From contig JAIBCM010000002.1 of assembly GCA_019694135.1 (NCBI GenBank), forward strand, positions 210,143-274,142: a DNA stretch of 64,000 nt. Direction: 5' to 3'. This document shows positions 7,844-16,025 of this stretch, piece by piece. The notes beneath the pieces are model-generated. The model saw only the letters and a program-made list of their open reading frames with translations, was not told where the DNA came from and did not search any database. The stretch comes from Verrucomicrobiia bacterium. GTDB taxonomy: Bacteria; Verrucomicrobiota; Verrucomicrobiia; JADLBR01; JAIBCM01. Numbering within the stretch: position 1 is the stretch's first letter; every line of letters starts with the position of its first letter. The position numbers and the translations under genes were made by a program.

Positions 7844-10171
7844 ATGAGTGGTTTAGCGACTGGAGCAAGGATTGTTCGTGGAGTAGGTATAGCTGGGGGT
7901 GTAACCAGTCGGATAGGTCGAGCAAAAAGATCATTGGATTTAGTCTTAAGGCGTATGGCGAATGCAGAAGCTCGAGTGACAAGTGCCAGATCTGCGTTGG
8001 CTCAAGCTGGGGCGACTACTCCTGCCGCGGCTAGACAGCGAGTTGCGGTTGCTTTGGCTCGACGTAGTTATGCAAATATAGCAAAGCGTGGCGCTGTGGC
8101 GGCGGAGCGCTTTGCAGAGGCTAAAGAAGCAGAAGCGCTTCGCTTAGCGGAAGCGGCTCGGACAGCTCATCGAACGGGAGCACCTAGCGATGTTATCGCT
8201 CGTTTGGACTGTATTGAAGCGGAAAGAGCAGCCCGTGAAAAAATGATTAATGCAAGAGAGACAGTGGATAGAGCTCAGGGTGATTGGGCAGTAAAAAATA
8301 ATAGTCCAACTGCTGCTGGGGAGCGTGAAAGGGCTCAAAAAATTTTAGAAAAAGCGGAACGTAATCTTGCAGAAGCAGAGGCTGATTTTGAAATGAAACG
8401 TGCTTTAGCGGAACAAGCTCGCCGGGAGCGTTTGGCCTCAGTTCAGGGACGTCGTATTTCAGAAGAGTTGGGTATAGCTGAGCCTGTTAATATTTTTGAG
8501 CGCGCAGAAGCTGCAGCAGTTGAGGCTCAGGAAGCTAGAAAAATGGCTGATCAATTATTTCGTGAGTCAAGAAGTGCTGAAGCGGCGGTAATAATTGCAG
8601 AAAAGGGGATTTTTGATGATTTAGAAACAGGTGCAATTGAAGGTGTGCTTGCAAGAGCGACTACTGGTGATGCAGTGGCGCAGCAAGAAGTGAAGCAAAT
8701 TGCGGGCATCGCGAGGCGAGAAGCAGATAGACTAGTTGCTGAGGCTGATATGTTTCAAGAGAATTTATTAAGAGCTGAAGCCAGAGCTGCACAATCAACC
8801 GCTGACTATAACAGGTTAAAAGAAGCTGTTGAAGGATATGAAGCCACTGCGAGGTCTGCAGATGAAATTCCAACCGATATTAATCAATTCATTGAACAAG
8901 CCGAGGCAGCTAGAGAGGCAGCGGATCAAGCTAAATTTTATCAATATCAACTTGGAATGAGTGAGGTGTTTGATGAAAAAGCAACACTTGAAGTATTTAA
9001 TGCCCGTATTGCGTTGTCTAATGCTCAAACAAGAGCTGTACGGGCCATTGGGGTTGCTGCTCGGGCTGAATATGTTTCAGCTAGCACGGGAGCAACTTTA
9101 GAGCAAGTGAATCAAGCCATGGGACGTTTTTCTAGAGCTCGCGCGGCTCTTAGAAGAGCACGTTTTCAAGCTGATGAAGCCGCTGTGGAAGCTAAAAATT
9201 TAGATAATTGGGCAGCCAGGCCTAGAGCTACCGAGACAGATCGGGTAGCGGCCCATGAAGCCAAACAAAAGGCGGGTCAAGCGGCTGAAGCAGCTGGTTT
9301 AGCCAAGTTTCGATACGATATGGAACGTCGCGTTGCTAGGGGGCTGACCATTGCAGCAGGTGTAGCAGCCAGCTATTCTATTCCAACAGATGCTGAGGCA
9401 TTAGTGGAGGATGCTCAATTTGAGTTTAGGGATGCGAGTGTAAAAGCTCGGCTTGCAAACGAGAAGTTTTCAAAAGTAAAGGGATCGGCAGCTTCGGGTG
9501 GATCGGTCGATTATGGGATGGCGATGGAAGAGGCGAAAAAGGCTTCTGAAGAAGCTCAGAGAGCCAGGAATGCTTATGTTCAAGCGCTTGTGACCGAGCA
9601 ACGTCGTAAAGAACTTGGTGAGTGGACTGACACTTATTCTGAGGATGTGCCAAGTGAAGAAGGGGTTTCAGTTTTAGATGGAGAAAATGGCGCTTCTACA
9701 GATTTTTCCTCTGGAACTTTGGATCAGGTAAGTCTTGATGGCACAGGTTTGGTAGCTTTAGGACAGTTGATTTATGAAGTGCCTGGTCTTGTGCAAGCAA
9801 CTGGCGAAGGTTTGAGCGAGTTGAGTAATGGTATAAAAGAAGAACTACTAAAACGAGAAGTAGCTTATTACAATTTTAAAACAGCCCGAAAAGTTGAGGA
9901 TGATATCGAGATTGAAGAAAGCAGTGTGCATCCTGTTCCTGTTATTGTTCCTAGTCAAGAGGAGCCTTTGGATCGAAAAACGCTTTTGGCTGAAGCTGGA
10001 GGTAAAAAAGATTTGGGTCAAAAAGATAACAGTAGAGTATGGACGGCAATTGAGGAGGCAAACCAATCGGTGGATCCTTCTCTTGAAAACAATATGTGCG
10101 CAGCCGATGAACCCAATATGAGTGTTGATCCTTCCTTACAATCGCAATCATCGATGGCTCCTAAGGTATAA
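7844..10171 (+). CDS. Large alanine-rich coiled-coil protein, family B copy 1
   Basis: A 775-residue protein of unknown function, dominated by Ala/Glu/Arg helical heptads suggestive of long coiled coil. The first 30 residues are glycine/arginine-rich without acidic residues (MSGLATGARIVRGVGIAGGV). One short hydrophobic segment lies near residue 500 (GLTIAAGVAASYSIP), and a glycine/hydrophobic stretch lies near 620-660. The C-terminus (NMSVDPSLQSQSSMAPKV) is shared with the next gene. There is no signal peptide or enzymatic motif. The start is supported by CTAAAGGAATAG upstream. The gene resembles family A in plan (basic N-terminus, helical middle, short conserved tail) but not in tail sequence. 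A structural or scaffold role is inference. Confidence 0.75.
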   Translation: MSGLATGARIVRGVGIAGGVTSRIGRAKRSLDLVLRRMANAEARVTSARSALAQAGATTPAAARQRVAVALARRSYANIAKRGAVAAERFAEAKEAEALRLAEAARTAHRTGAPSDVIARLDCIEAERAAREKMINARETVDRAQGDWAVKNNSPTAAGERERAQKILEKAERNLAEAEADFEMKRALAEQARRERLASVQGRRISEELGIAEPVNIFERAEAAAVEAQEARKMADQLFRESRSAEAAVIIAEKGIFDDLETGAIEGVLARATTGDAVAQQEVKQIAGIARREADRLVAEADMFQENLLRAEARAAQSTADYNRLKEAVEGYEATARSADEIPTDINQFIEQAEAAREAADQAKFYQYQLGMSEVFDEKATLEVFNARIALSNAQTRAVRAIGVAARAEYVSASTGATLEQVNQAMGRFSRARAALRRARFQADEAAVEAKNLDNWAARPRATETDRVAAHEAKQKAGQAAEAAGLAKFRYDMERRVARGLTIAAGVAASYSIPTDAEALVEDAQFEFRDASVKARLANEKFSKVKGSAASGGSVDYGMAMEEAKKASEEAQRARNAYVQALVTEQRRKELGEWTDTYSEDVPSEEGVSVLDGENGASTDFSSGTLDQVSLDGTGLVALGQLIYEVPGLVQATGEGLSELSNGIKEELLKREVAYYNFKTARKVEDDIEIEESSVHPVPVIVPSQEEPLDRKTLLAEAGGKKDLGQKDNSRVWTAIEEANQSVDPSLENNMCAADEPNMSVDPSLQSQSSMAPKV

Positions 10172-10231
10172 TAAATAGTTGTAACGCAGTAATCTTTATT
10201 TGTCCCAGAGGCATTTTATTTTTAAAATTTG
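10115..10231 (+). repeat. Duplicated 3'-end segment, copy 1
   Basis: This segment covers the last 19 codons of the coiled-coil gene and about 60 non-coding bases after it. It is repeated with few differences at 12693-12811, after the paralogue. Conservation beyond the stop codon (GTAATCTTTATTTGTC, then AGAGGCATTTT) shows a recent tandem duplication or conversion that carried along the intergenic region. Confidence 0.8.
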
Positions 10232-10257
10232 ACAAAGATTTTTTATGAGTTTTATTG
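10229..10257 (+). promoter_or_regulatory. Possible promoter of coiled-coil gene 4
   Basis: TTGACA at 10229-10234, 17-base spacer, TTATTG at 10252-10257, identical in arrangement to the site before 7844. A TATAAT lies at 10263-10268 but is 28 bases from the TTGACA, too far to pair with it. Confidence 0.35.
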
Positions 10258-10307
10258 CTTTATATAATAAGGAAACTATTTTGTCTTAAATTGGAAGGAT
10301 AAATCTA

Positions 10308-12749
10308 ATGGCTGTTCCTGCTATTCTTCGTGGTGCTGCGGCAGTTGCCCGCTTGCGCCGTCTTCAAAGAGCCGTTAGCCAAACCGGAGGGCGTGCTATG
10401 GTTCTTAACTCACGGGCCTATGCTATTGAAGGTGGGGTCACTGCTTTTCGAACGACGGCATCAGGAAGAGGAGCGATTGCAGCCGTTAATCCTCGTGTGG
10501 GCTATGCAATAATGAGACGACGTGAAGCTCTTATGCGAAGAGGTCATGCTACGGTTTTACAACATTATGCGGATGCCCTCGTGGAGCAAGCAAATCGTCT
10601 CAGAGAAGCCGCTCAAGCCGTTAAAGTAAGCGCAGATGAGGCGAGACAAGGTCAAAGGTTCTCTGAACAATTGGACCGCGTTGCGCAAGAAACCGCGGAA
10701 CATGTGCGGCATCCGACAGATGAGATTATTGCTAAATATTCGGCTTATCGTTTTGATCCTGGCACACCTCGTCAAGAGGTAATAGATTTTATCATACAAA
10801 AGGCTGAGGCTGATCGAGTTTATGCTGATCAGTTTAGGCGTTATGCTGAAAATTTGGCTATTAAAGCTCGGGAATCAGCTAATAGACTGCGTGAAATTGA
10901 GCAAGAAATTGTAGAGGCTCATGGTAGGCCTTTAACTTTGGATGAGCTTGAAGCTTTGGCAATTGAAAAGGCTCAAGACGCTGAAAAGGCAAGAGAAGCA
11001 GTGAAAGTTTATAATAAAAAAGCGGATGAAGCTGGAGCCGAAGCACTAGAGGATGCGGATAAAGCGCTTCAAACGGTGGTGGCGAGCGATGCGGCTTTAG
11101 CTCAAAGGGAGGCTGAGGCTTTGGTTGATATAGCTGGGCGAGGCGCTTCGGTGGAAGAGACAATTTTAGAAGTCCAAATCCGTGACGCTAATCAAAGGGC
11201 TGATTACTTGGCTGAGAGAATGCGTGAACATCCGCGTCCGGCATCTGAACTTAGAGCAGAGGTTCAAACAGCTCGTGATGCACTTAGATTAGCGCGGGAT
11301 CGAGAGAGTTGGGTGCGGGGTGAATTAGCTACCGCTGTGCCTGGTTCGCGGAGAGCTGAGGAATTAACTAAAAAATTGCGTGACCTTGGGATAGAGATTG
11401 ATACGCATAGTCAAGTAGCAAACTATGCCCAATACGAGGCAGAGGCTGTGGAAGATTTAGCCTATGCGCTAAACAATAAACCATCTTATGTCGATGGTGC
11501 GAGGTCTAGAACTGCTTCAGCGTTTGAGTCAGAAGCTCGTATTAAATTGATTGCGAGTGGGCAAACCGATCTCGAAGTTATCAACACTGCTGCTAGGCGT
11601 TTGGCTGAAGCGCGTGTGGCGTTAGTCGAAGCGCGGATTGAAGCTGTGCATGCGGCAGAGCGCGCTAAGGAAACTCGAAAGATTGCTAATCGTCCTGGCG
11701 CGACTCATCCTCAACGAGCATTAGCTGAAGAGGCAGAAAAAAAAGCTGCTGAAAAAGCTCAAGCATTGGAACACGCTAACGAGGCCTACACTAAACAAGT
11801 TACAACCATTAGTGTTGGTGGTATTACTTTGGCAACGCTTATTACAGTTCCCAGTAAAGCTGAGGCAGCGCGTGAAGAGGCTCAAAAGGCGGGGGCCGAA
11901 GCCAGAATGATTAATGAAAGGCTAGCTCAGGTGCGTGAAGCGGCTGCTCGTCCTGATGCTGGATTGAGTGAACTTGTGACGGTGATCGGCGCTGCATTTA
12001 AAGCGCACGCGGCTAAAGAGAGTGCTGAACGTGCTTATGATAAATATGTAGAGGCTCGTGTGGATGAACAGATCGCAGCCGAGGAGGCTGCCAAAGTAAA
12101 AGTAGAACAAGAAGCTGAAGCTAGAGGAGAAGCTTATTTCAAAAGCACTGCAGAAGGCATGGCTTGGGAAGGCATGAAGTGGGTTGGAAAAGGTGTTATG
12201 ACTGGTCTCCATTATACCGAGGAAGGGTTGGCTTACGCTGTGGATGGGTGGGGCTATATGATGGGAATGCCTAATCCTATAGCTAGTCCCGACACTAGCG
12301 TTGACATAGGTCATGGCTTACTCGCAGCTCAAGATGCTATCATAGAACATGTAGCTGTGCCAGTCGCGCTCGCAACTTATGAAGGAGCTGTTGCTGAAGC
12401 CAATCCTATGGCTCCACTTGAAGAGGCCAGACAACGTGAAGAAAAAGCTGCAGAAAGATTTGCTAGCGCTGCTGAAATCAGGGACGATGATGAAATTGAC
12501 AAGTCACTCCAAGGTAAGTTTCCTAATGTTATCATCATTCCTGATGCGGAACCTCCAGCACCAACTTTAGTGGCAGAAGCTAAAAGAAAAAAGAGAAGCG
12601 ATGAAGCATGGGCCAAAATTGAAGAAAAAGCGCAACAGTCCATTGAAAGAAATATGTCTCTAATTGAAGAAGGCGAACCTGAAGGGGAACTTAATATGAG
12701 TGTTGATCCTTCCTTGCAACCGCAATCGTCGATGGCTCCTAAGGTGTGA
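10308..12749 (+). CDS. Large alanine-rich coiled-coil protein, family B copy 2
   Basis: An 813-residue paralogue of the gene at 7844. The basic N-terminus carries no acidic residue until about position 42 (MAVPAILRGAAAVARLRRLQ). Long Ala/Glu/Arg helical heptads follow. A hydrophobic segment sits near residue 500 (ISVGGITLATLITVP), the same place as in copy 1, and a glycine/aromatic segment near 620-660 (WEGMKWVGKGVMTGLHYTEE). The tail NMSVDPSLQPQSSMAPKV matches copy 1. The start has TTGGAAGGATAAATCT upstream. Function is unknown. The regular architecture argues for an elongated protein, possibly with membrane contact at both the N-terminus and the residue-500 segment. Confidence 0.75.
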   Translation: MAVPAILRGAAAVARLRRLQRAVSQTGGRAMVLNSRAYAIEGGVTAFRTTASGRGAIAAVNPRVGYAIMRRREALMRRGHATVLQHYADALVEQANRLREAAQAVKVSADEARQGQRFSEQLDRVAQETAEHVRHPTDEIIAKYSAYRFDPGTPRQEVIDFIIQKAEADRVYADQFRRYAENLAIKARESANRLREIEQEIVEAHGRPLTLDELEALAIEKAQDAEKAREAVKVYNKKADEAGAEALEDADKALQTVVASDAALAQREAEALVDIAGRGASVEETILEVQIRDANQRADYLAERMREHPRPASELRAEVQTARDALRLARDRESWVRGELATAVPGSRRAEELTKKLRDLGIEIDTHSQVANYAQYEAEAVEDLAYALNNKPSYVDGARSRTASAFESEARIKLIASGQTDLEVINTAARRLAEARVALVEARIEAVHAAERAKETRKIANRPGATHPQRALAEEAEKKAAEKAQALEHANEAYTKQVTTISVGGITLATLITVPSKAEAAREEAQKAGAEARMINERLAQVREAAARPDAGLSELVTVIGAAFKAHAAKESAERAYDKYVEARVDEQIAAEEAAKVKVEQEAEARGEAYFKSTAEGMAWEGMKWVGKGVMTGLHYTEEGLAYAVDGWGYMMGMPNPIASPDTSVDIGHGLLAAQDAIIEHVAVPVALATYEGAVAEANPMAPLEEARQREEKAAERFASAAEIRDDDEIDKSLQGKFPNVIIIPDAEPPAPTLVAEAKRKKRSDEAWAKIEEKAQQSIERNMSLIEEGEPEGELNMSVDPSLQPQSSMAPKV

Positions 12750-12811
12750 TAAATAGTTGCAATACAAGTAATCTTTATTTGTCACAGAGGCATTTTTGTT
12801 TTAAAAATTTG
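12693..12811 (+). repeat. Duplicated 3'-end segment, copy 2
   Basis: Second copy of the segment at 10115-10231. It includes the gene tail, the stop region and about 60 bases of downstream sequence. In this copy the TTGACA of copy 1 is replaced by TTGCTT, so the promoter-like hexamer was lost, and glgA begins 8 bases further on. Confidence 0.8.
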
Positions 12812-12818
12812 CTTCTTC

Positions 12819-14060
12819 ATGAACATTGCTCTCTTGACGAACGAATATCCGCCGAATATCTATGGAGGAGCCGGGGTGCATGTGGAGTATTTGACTCGCG
12901 AGTTGGCGAATTTGGAGGGGAGAAAACATTCGATTGAGGTGTTGTGTTTTGGTGAGCAAAAGGAAGAGCGAGAGCATTTTCATGTGCAAGGTGTTGAGCC
13001 TAAATTTCATTTTCCGACTGTGGCGGATGTGCGACATAAGAAAGTTTTTGATCCGTTGTTGAGAAATTTGGTGATGGCAGGTTCTTTAGCAAAGGCCGAT
13101 GTGGTGCATTGTCACACCTGGTATAGCCATTTTGGTGGATGTTTGGTAAAGCAGTTGTTGGATGCGGTGTTGGTTTTGACGACGCATTCTTTGGAGCCGC
13201 ATCGACCGTGGAAAGAGGAGCAGTTGGGTAGGGGTTATGAGATGAGTTCGTGGATTGAACGCACGGCTTATCAGAATGCTGATGGGGTGATCGCGGTTTC
13301 CCAGTCGATGAAGGAAGAGGTGGAAAAGTTGTATGGAGTACAGCCTGATAAAGTTAAAATTATTCATAACGGGATTGATTTAAAACAGTATCAACCTCGG
13401 TATGATCGGTCGGTTTTGGAGCGTTACGGAGTGAATCCGGATGTTCCCTATGTTTTGTTTGTGGGACGCATTACGCGGCAGAAAGGGATTTTGCATTTGG
13501 TCAATGCGATTGCTCATTTGAAGGAAGGGGTGCAAGTGGTTTTATGTGCCGGAGCGCCTGACACTCCAGAGATAGGAGTGGAAATGAAACAGTTGGTGGA
13601 TGAGGCGCGCAGATTAACGAGAAATTCGATCGTTTGGATTTCGGAAATGTTGCCGCGCCAAGAAATTATTGCATTTTATTCGCAAGCGGCGGTGTTTGTG
13701 TGTCCTTCGGTTTATGAGCCGTTTGGGATTATTAATTTGGAAGCGATGGCGTGTGAGACACCGGTAGTGGCTTCAAAAGTAGGTGGAATTCCTGAAGTGG
13801 TGGTGGATGGTGAGACGGGATTTTTGGTGCCAATTCAGGCGCGAAGCTTGGCGGATCCGGAGCCGATCGATAAAGAAAAATTTTCTCATGATTTAGCCGA
13901 TGCGATGAATCGGATTTTGAATGATTCTACACTGGCAAAATCGATGGCGATTAAGGGGCGTGAACGGGTTGAGAAATATTTTAGTTGGTCTGCGATTGCT
14001 CGACAAACACTGGAATTTTATGAGGAATTGCTTAAGAAAAAAGGGTCTGTCCTTAAGTAA
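12819..14060 (+). CDS. glgA: Glycogen synthase-type glycosyltransferase (GT4, actinobacterial GlgA/GlgM-like)
   Basis: A retaining GT-B glycosyltransferase of 413 residues. Visible are the N-terminal donor/acceptor loop NEYPPNIYGGAGVHVEYLTR, HCHTWYSHFGG, the second-domain start VLFVGRITRQKGI, and the E-x7-E element in YEPFGIINLEAMACETPVVA, followed by GGIPEVVVDGETGFLV. It resembles the shorter glycogen synthases of actinobacteria, some of which make maltose-1-phosphate (GlgM) rather than extending glycogen directly; sequence alone does not decide. glgB begins 6 bases later, so the two form an operon for alpha-glucan synthesis and branching. Confidence 0.86.
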   Translation: MNIALLTNEYPPNIYGGAGVHVEYLTRELANLEGRKHSIEVLCFGEQKEEREHFHVQGVEPKFHFPTVADVRHKKVFDPLLRNLVMAGSLAKADVVHCHTWYSHFGGCLVKQLLDAVLVLTTHSLEPHRPWKEEQLGRGYEMSSWIERTAYQNADGVIAVSQSMKEEVEKLYGVQPDKVKIIHNGIDLKQYQPRYDRSVLERYGVNPDVPYVLFVGRITRQKGILHLVNAIAHLKEGVQVVLCAGAPDTPEIGVEMKQLVDEARRLTRNSIVWISEMLPRQEIIAFYSQAAVFVCPSVYEPFGIINLEAMACETPVVASKVGGIPEVVVDGETGFLVPIQARSLADPEPIDKEKFSHDLADAMNRILNDSTLAKSMAIKGRERVEKYFSWSAIARQTLEFYEELLKKKGSVLK

Positions 14061-14066
14061 AGTAAA

Positions 14067-15971
14067 ATGAAAAAACAAAACACATGGTTAAGTCAGGAAG
14101 ATATTCATTTTTTTAATGAGGGTACGCATTTGCGTCTTTACGATAAGTTAGGTTGTCATTTGACTACTCAGTCACGAAAAAAAGGGGCGCATTTTTCGGT
14201 TTGGGCGCCGAATGCGGAAAAAGTTTTTTGTATTGGAGATTTTAACGATTGGGATCGCGCAGCGAATTCCATGGAGGCAACCGGTCATTCAGGGGTTTGG
14301 GAAGGATTTATTCCTGGGGTGAAGAAGGGGGATCGTTACAAGTATTATATTGTTTCACGACATCGTGGTTATTGTGCGGAAAAGTTGGATCCGATCGGAT
14401 TTTGCCATGAAACGCCGCCGCGAACAGCGTCTGTGGCATGGGATTTGGATTATGAATGGCAAGACGCGGATTGGTTGGCGGAAAGAAAGAAGCAGAATTT
14501 TTCGCGTGATGCGATGTCGATTTATGAGTTACATTTGGGCTCGTGGCGTCGTATTCCAGAAGAAGGACATAGGTTTTTGACTTATCGCGAGTTGGCGCCG
14601 CTTTTGGTGGATTATGTGAAGGAGATGGGTTTTACGCACGTGGAATTTTTGCCGATCATGGAACATCCATTTTACGGTTCTTGGGGTTATCAGGTGACAG
14701 GTTATTTTGCGCCGACTAGCCGTTTTGGGACGCCGCAAGATTTTATGTTTTTGATTGATTGCTTGCATCAGCATGGCATTGGCGTGATTTTGGATTGGGT
14801 GCCATCGCATTTTCCAAATGATGCGCATGGGTTGGCTTTTTTTGATGGGTCGCATTTGTATGAGCACGCTGATCCGCGACAGGGGTTTCATCCCGATTGG
14901 AAGAGTGGTGTGTTTAATTATGGTCGGCACGAAGTAAAAAGTTTTTTATTAAGTAGCGCTTTGTTTTGGCTGGATAAATATCATATCGACGGCATTCGTG
15001 TGGATGCGGTGGCTTCGATGTTGTATTTGGATTATTCGCGTAAGGCGGGTGAATGGATTCCGAATTGTTATGGGAGCAATGAAAATTTGGATGCGATTGC
15101 GCTTTTGAAACAATTTAATCAATCGGTACGACACTATTTTCCTGACACGATTACTATGGCGGAGGAATCAACGGCTTGGCCGGCAGTGAGTCGACCCGTG
15201 GAACAAGGAGGACTAGGTTTCCATATGAAATGGGATATGGGGTGGATGCATGACACGCTTTATTATTTTCGGAAAAATCCCATTTTTCGCAAGTTTCATC
15301 AAGGGTCACTGACGTTTCGAATGGTTTATGCGTTTAACGAGAATTTTGTGTTGCCGCTTTCTCATGATGAAGTGGTTCACGAAAAGGGATCACTTCTGGA
15401 AATTATGCCCGGCGATGAGTGGGAGAAATTTGCTAATTTGCGATTGTTATTGGGTTATATGTATGCTCAATCGGGTAAGAAATTATTGTTTATGGGCGGC
15501 GAATTTGCGCAGGGGAGGGAGTGGTCGCATGAAGGTAGTCTCGATTGGCATCTTTTAGAAAATGGGTTGCATGCTGGGGTGCAACGGTGGGTGCGCGATT
15601 TGAATCGTTTGTATCGACAGGAGCCTGCTTTGCATGAAAAGGATTTTGATTCTTCCGGTTTTGAATGGGTGGATTTTAATGATGCGGACAGTAGTGTGGT
15701 GAGTTTTTTGCGTCGTGGCGAAACGGCGCAGGATCTGATTTTGGTGGTTTGTCATGCTACACCTGCAGTCAGAGAGGATTATCGCGTGGGCGTGCCTGAG
15801 GCGGGTTTTTGGAAGGAAATTCTTAACAGCGATGCTCGAGAATATGTTGGTAGTGGGCGCGGGAATTGGGGAGGAAAATATGCGGAGAAAGTGCCTGCGC
15901 AACGAAGAAATTTTTCGTTAAATTTGACGTTGCCACCCTTGAGTATTTCGTTTTTTAAACTTCTGTCTTAG
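14067..15971 (+). CDS. glgB: 1,4-alpha-glucan branching enzyme GlgB
   Basis: Introduces alpha-1,6 branches into glycogen (GH13). The 634-residue protein has an N-terminal CBM48-type domain (HFSVWAPNAEKVFCIGDFND), then the catalytic barrel with HVEFLPIMEHPFYGSWGYQV, nucleophile region GIRVDAVASMLYLDY, acid/base region ITMAEESTAWPAV and the transition-state Asp in LPLSHDEVVHEKGS, plus LLFMGGEFAQGREW. The C-terminal all-beta domain is present. It lacks the extra N1 domain of the longest GlgB forms, as is common. It follows glgA by 6 bases. Confidence 0.95.
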   Translation: MKKQNTWLSQEDIHFFNEGTHLRLYDKLGCHLTTQSRKKGAHFSVWAPNAEKVFCIGDFNDWDRAANSMEATGHSGVWEGFIPGVKKGDRYKYYIVSRHRGYCAEKLDPIGFCHETPPRTASVAWDLDYEWQDADWLAERKKQNFSRDAMSIYELHLGSWRRIPEEGHRFLTYRELAPLLVDYVKEMGFTHVEFLPIMEHPFYGSWGYQVTGYFAPTSRFGTPQDFMFLIDCLHQHGIGVILDWVPSHFPNDAHGLAFFDGSHLYEHADPRQGFHPDWKSGVFNYGRHEVKSFLLSSALFWLDKYHIDGIRVDAVASMLYLDYSRKAGEWIPNCYGSNENLDAIALLKQFNQSVRHYFPDTITMAEESTAWPAVSRPVEQGGLGFHMKWDMGWMHDTLYYFRKNPIFRKFHQGSLTFRMVYAFNENFVLPLSHDEVVHEKGSLLEIMPGDEWEKFANLRLLLGYMYAQSGKKLLFMGGEFAQGREWSHEGSLDWHLLENGLHAGVQRWVRDLNRLYRQEPALHEKDFDSSGFEWVDFNDADSSVVSFLRRGETAQDLILVVCHATPAVREDYRVGVPEAGFWKEILNSDAREYVGSGRGNWGGKYAEKVPAQRRNFSLNLTLPPLSISFFKLLS

Positions 15972-15982
15972 TTGTTTTGATC

Positions 15983-16012
15983 TTGACTCTTATCTTAAAA
16001 AGCGGCTACAAA
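15983..16012 (+). promoter_or_regulatory. Possible promoter of LamG/TSP3 gene
   Basis: TTGACT at 15983-15988, 18-base spacer, TACAAA at 16007-16012, ending only 13 bases before the ATG at 16026. If real, the leader is very short. No ribosome binding site is evident. Confidence 0.3.
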
Positions 16013-16025
16013 CGGATTCTCCCGT

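Noticed and set aside
10263-10268. TATAAT as -10 for the TTGACA at 10229
   Set aside because: The 28-base spacing is incompatible with a standard sigma-70 promoter.
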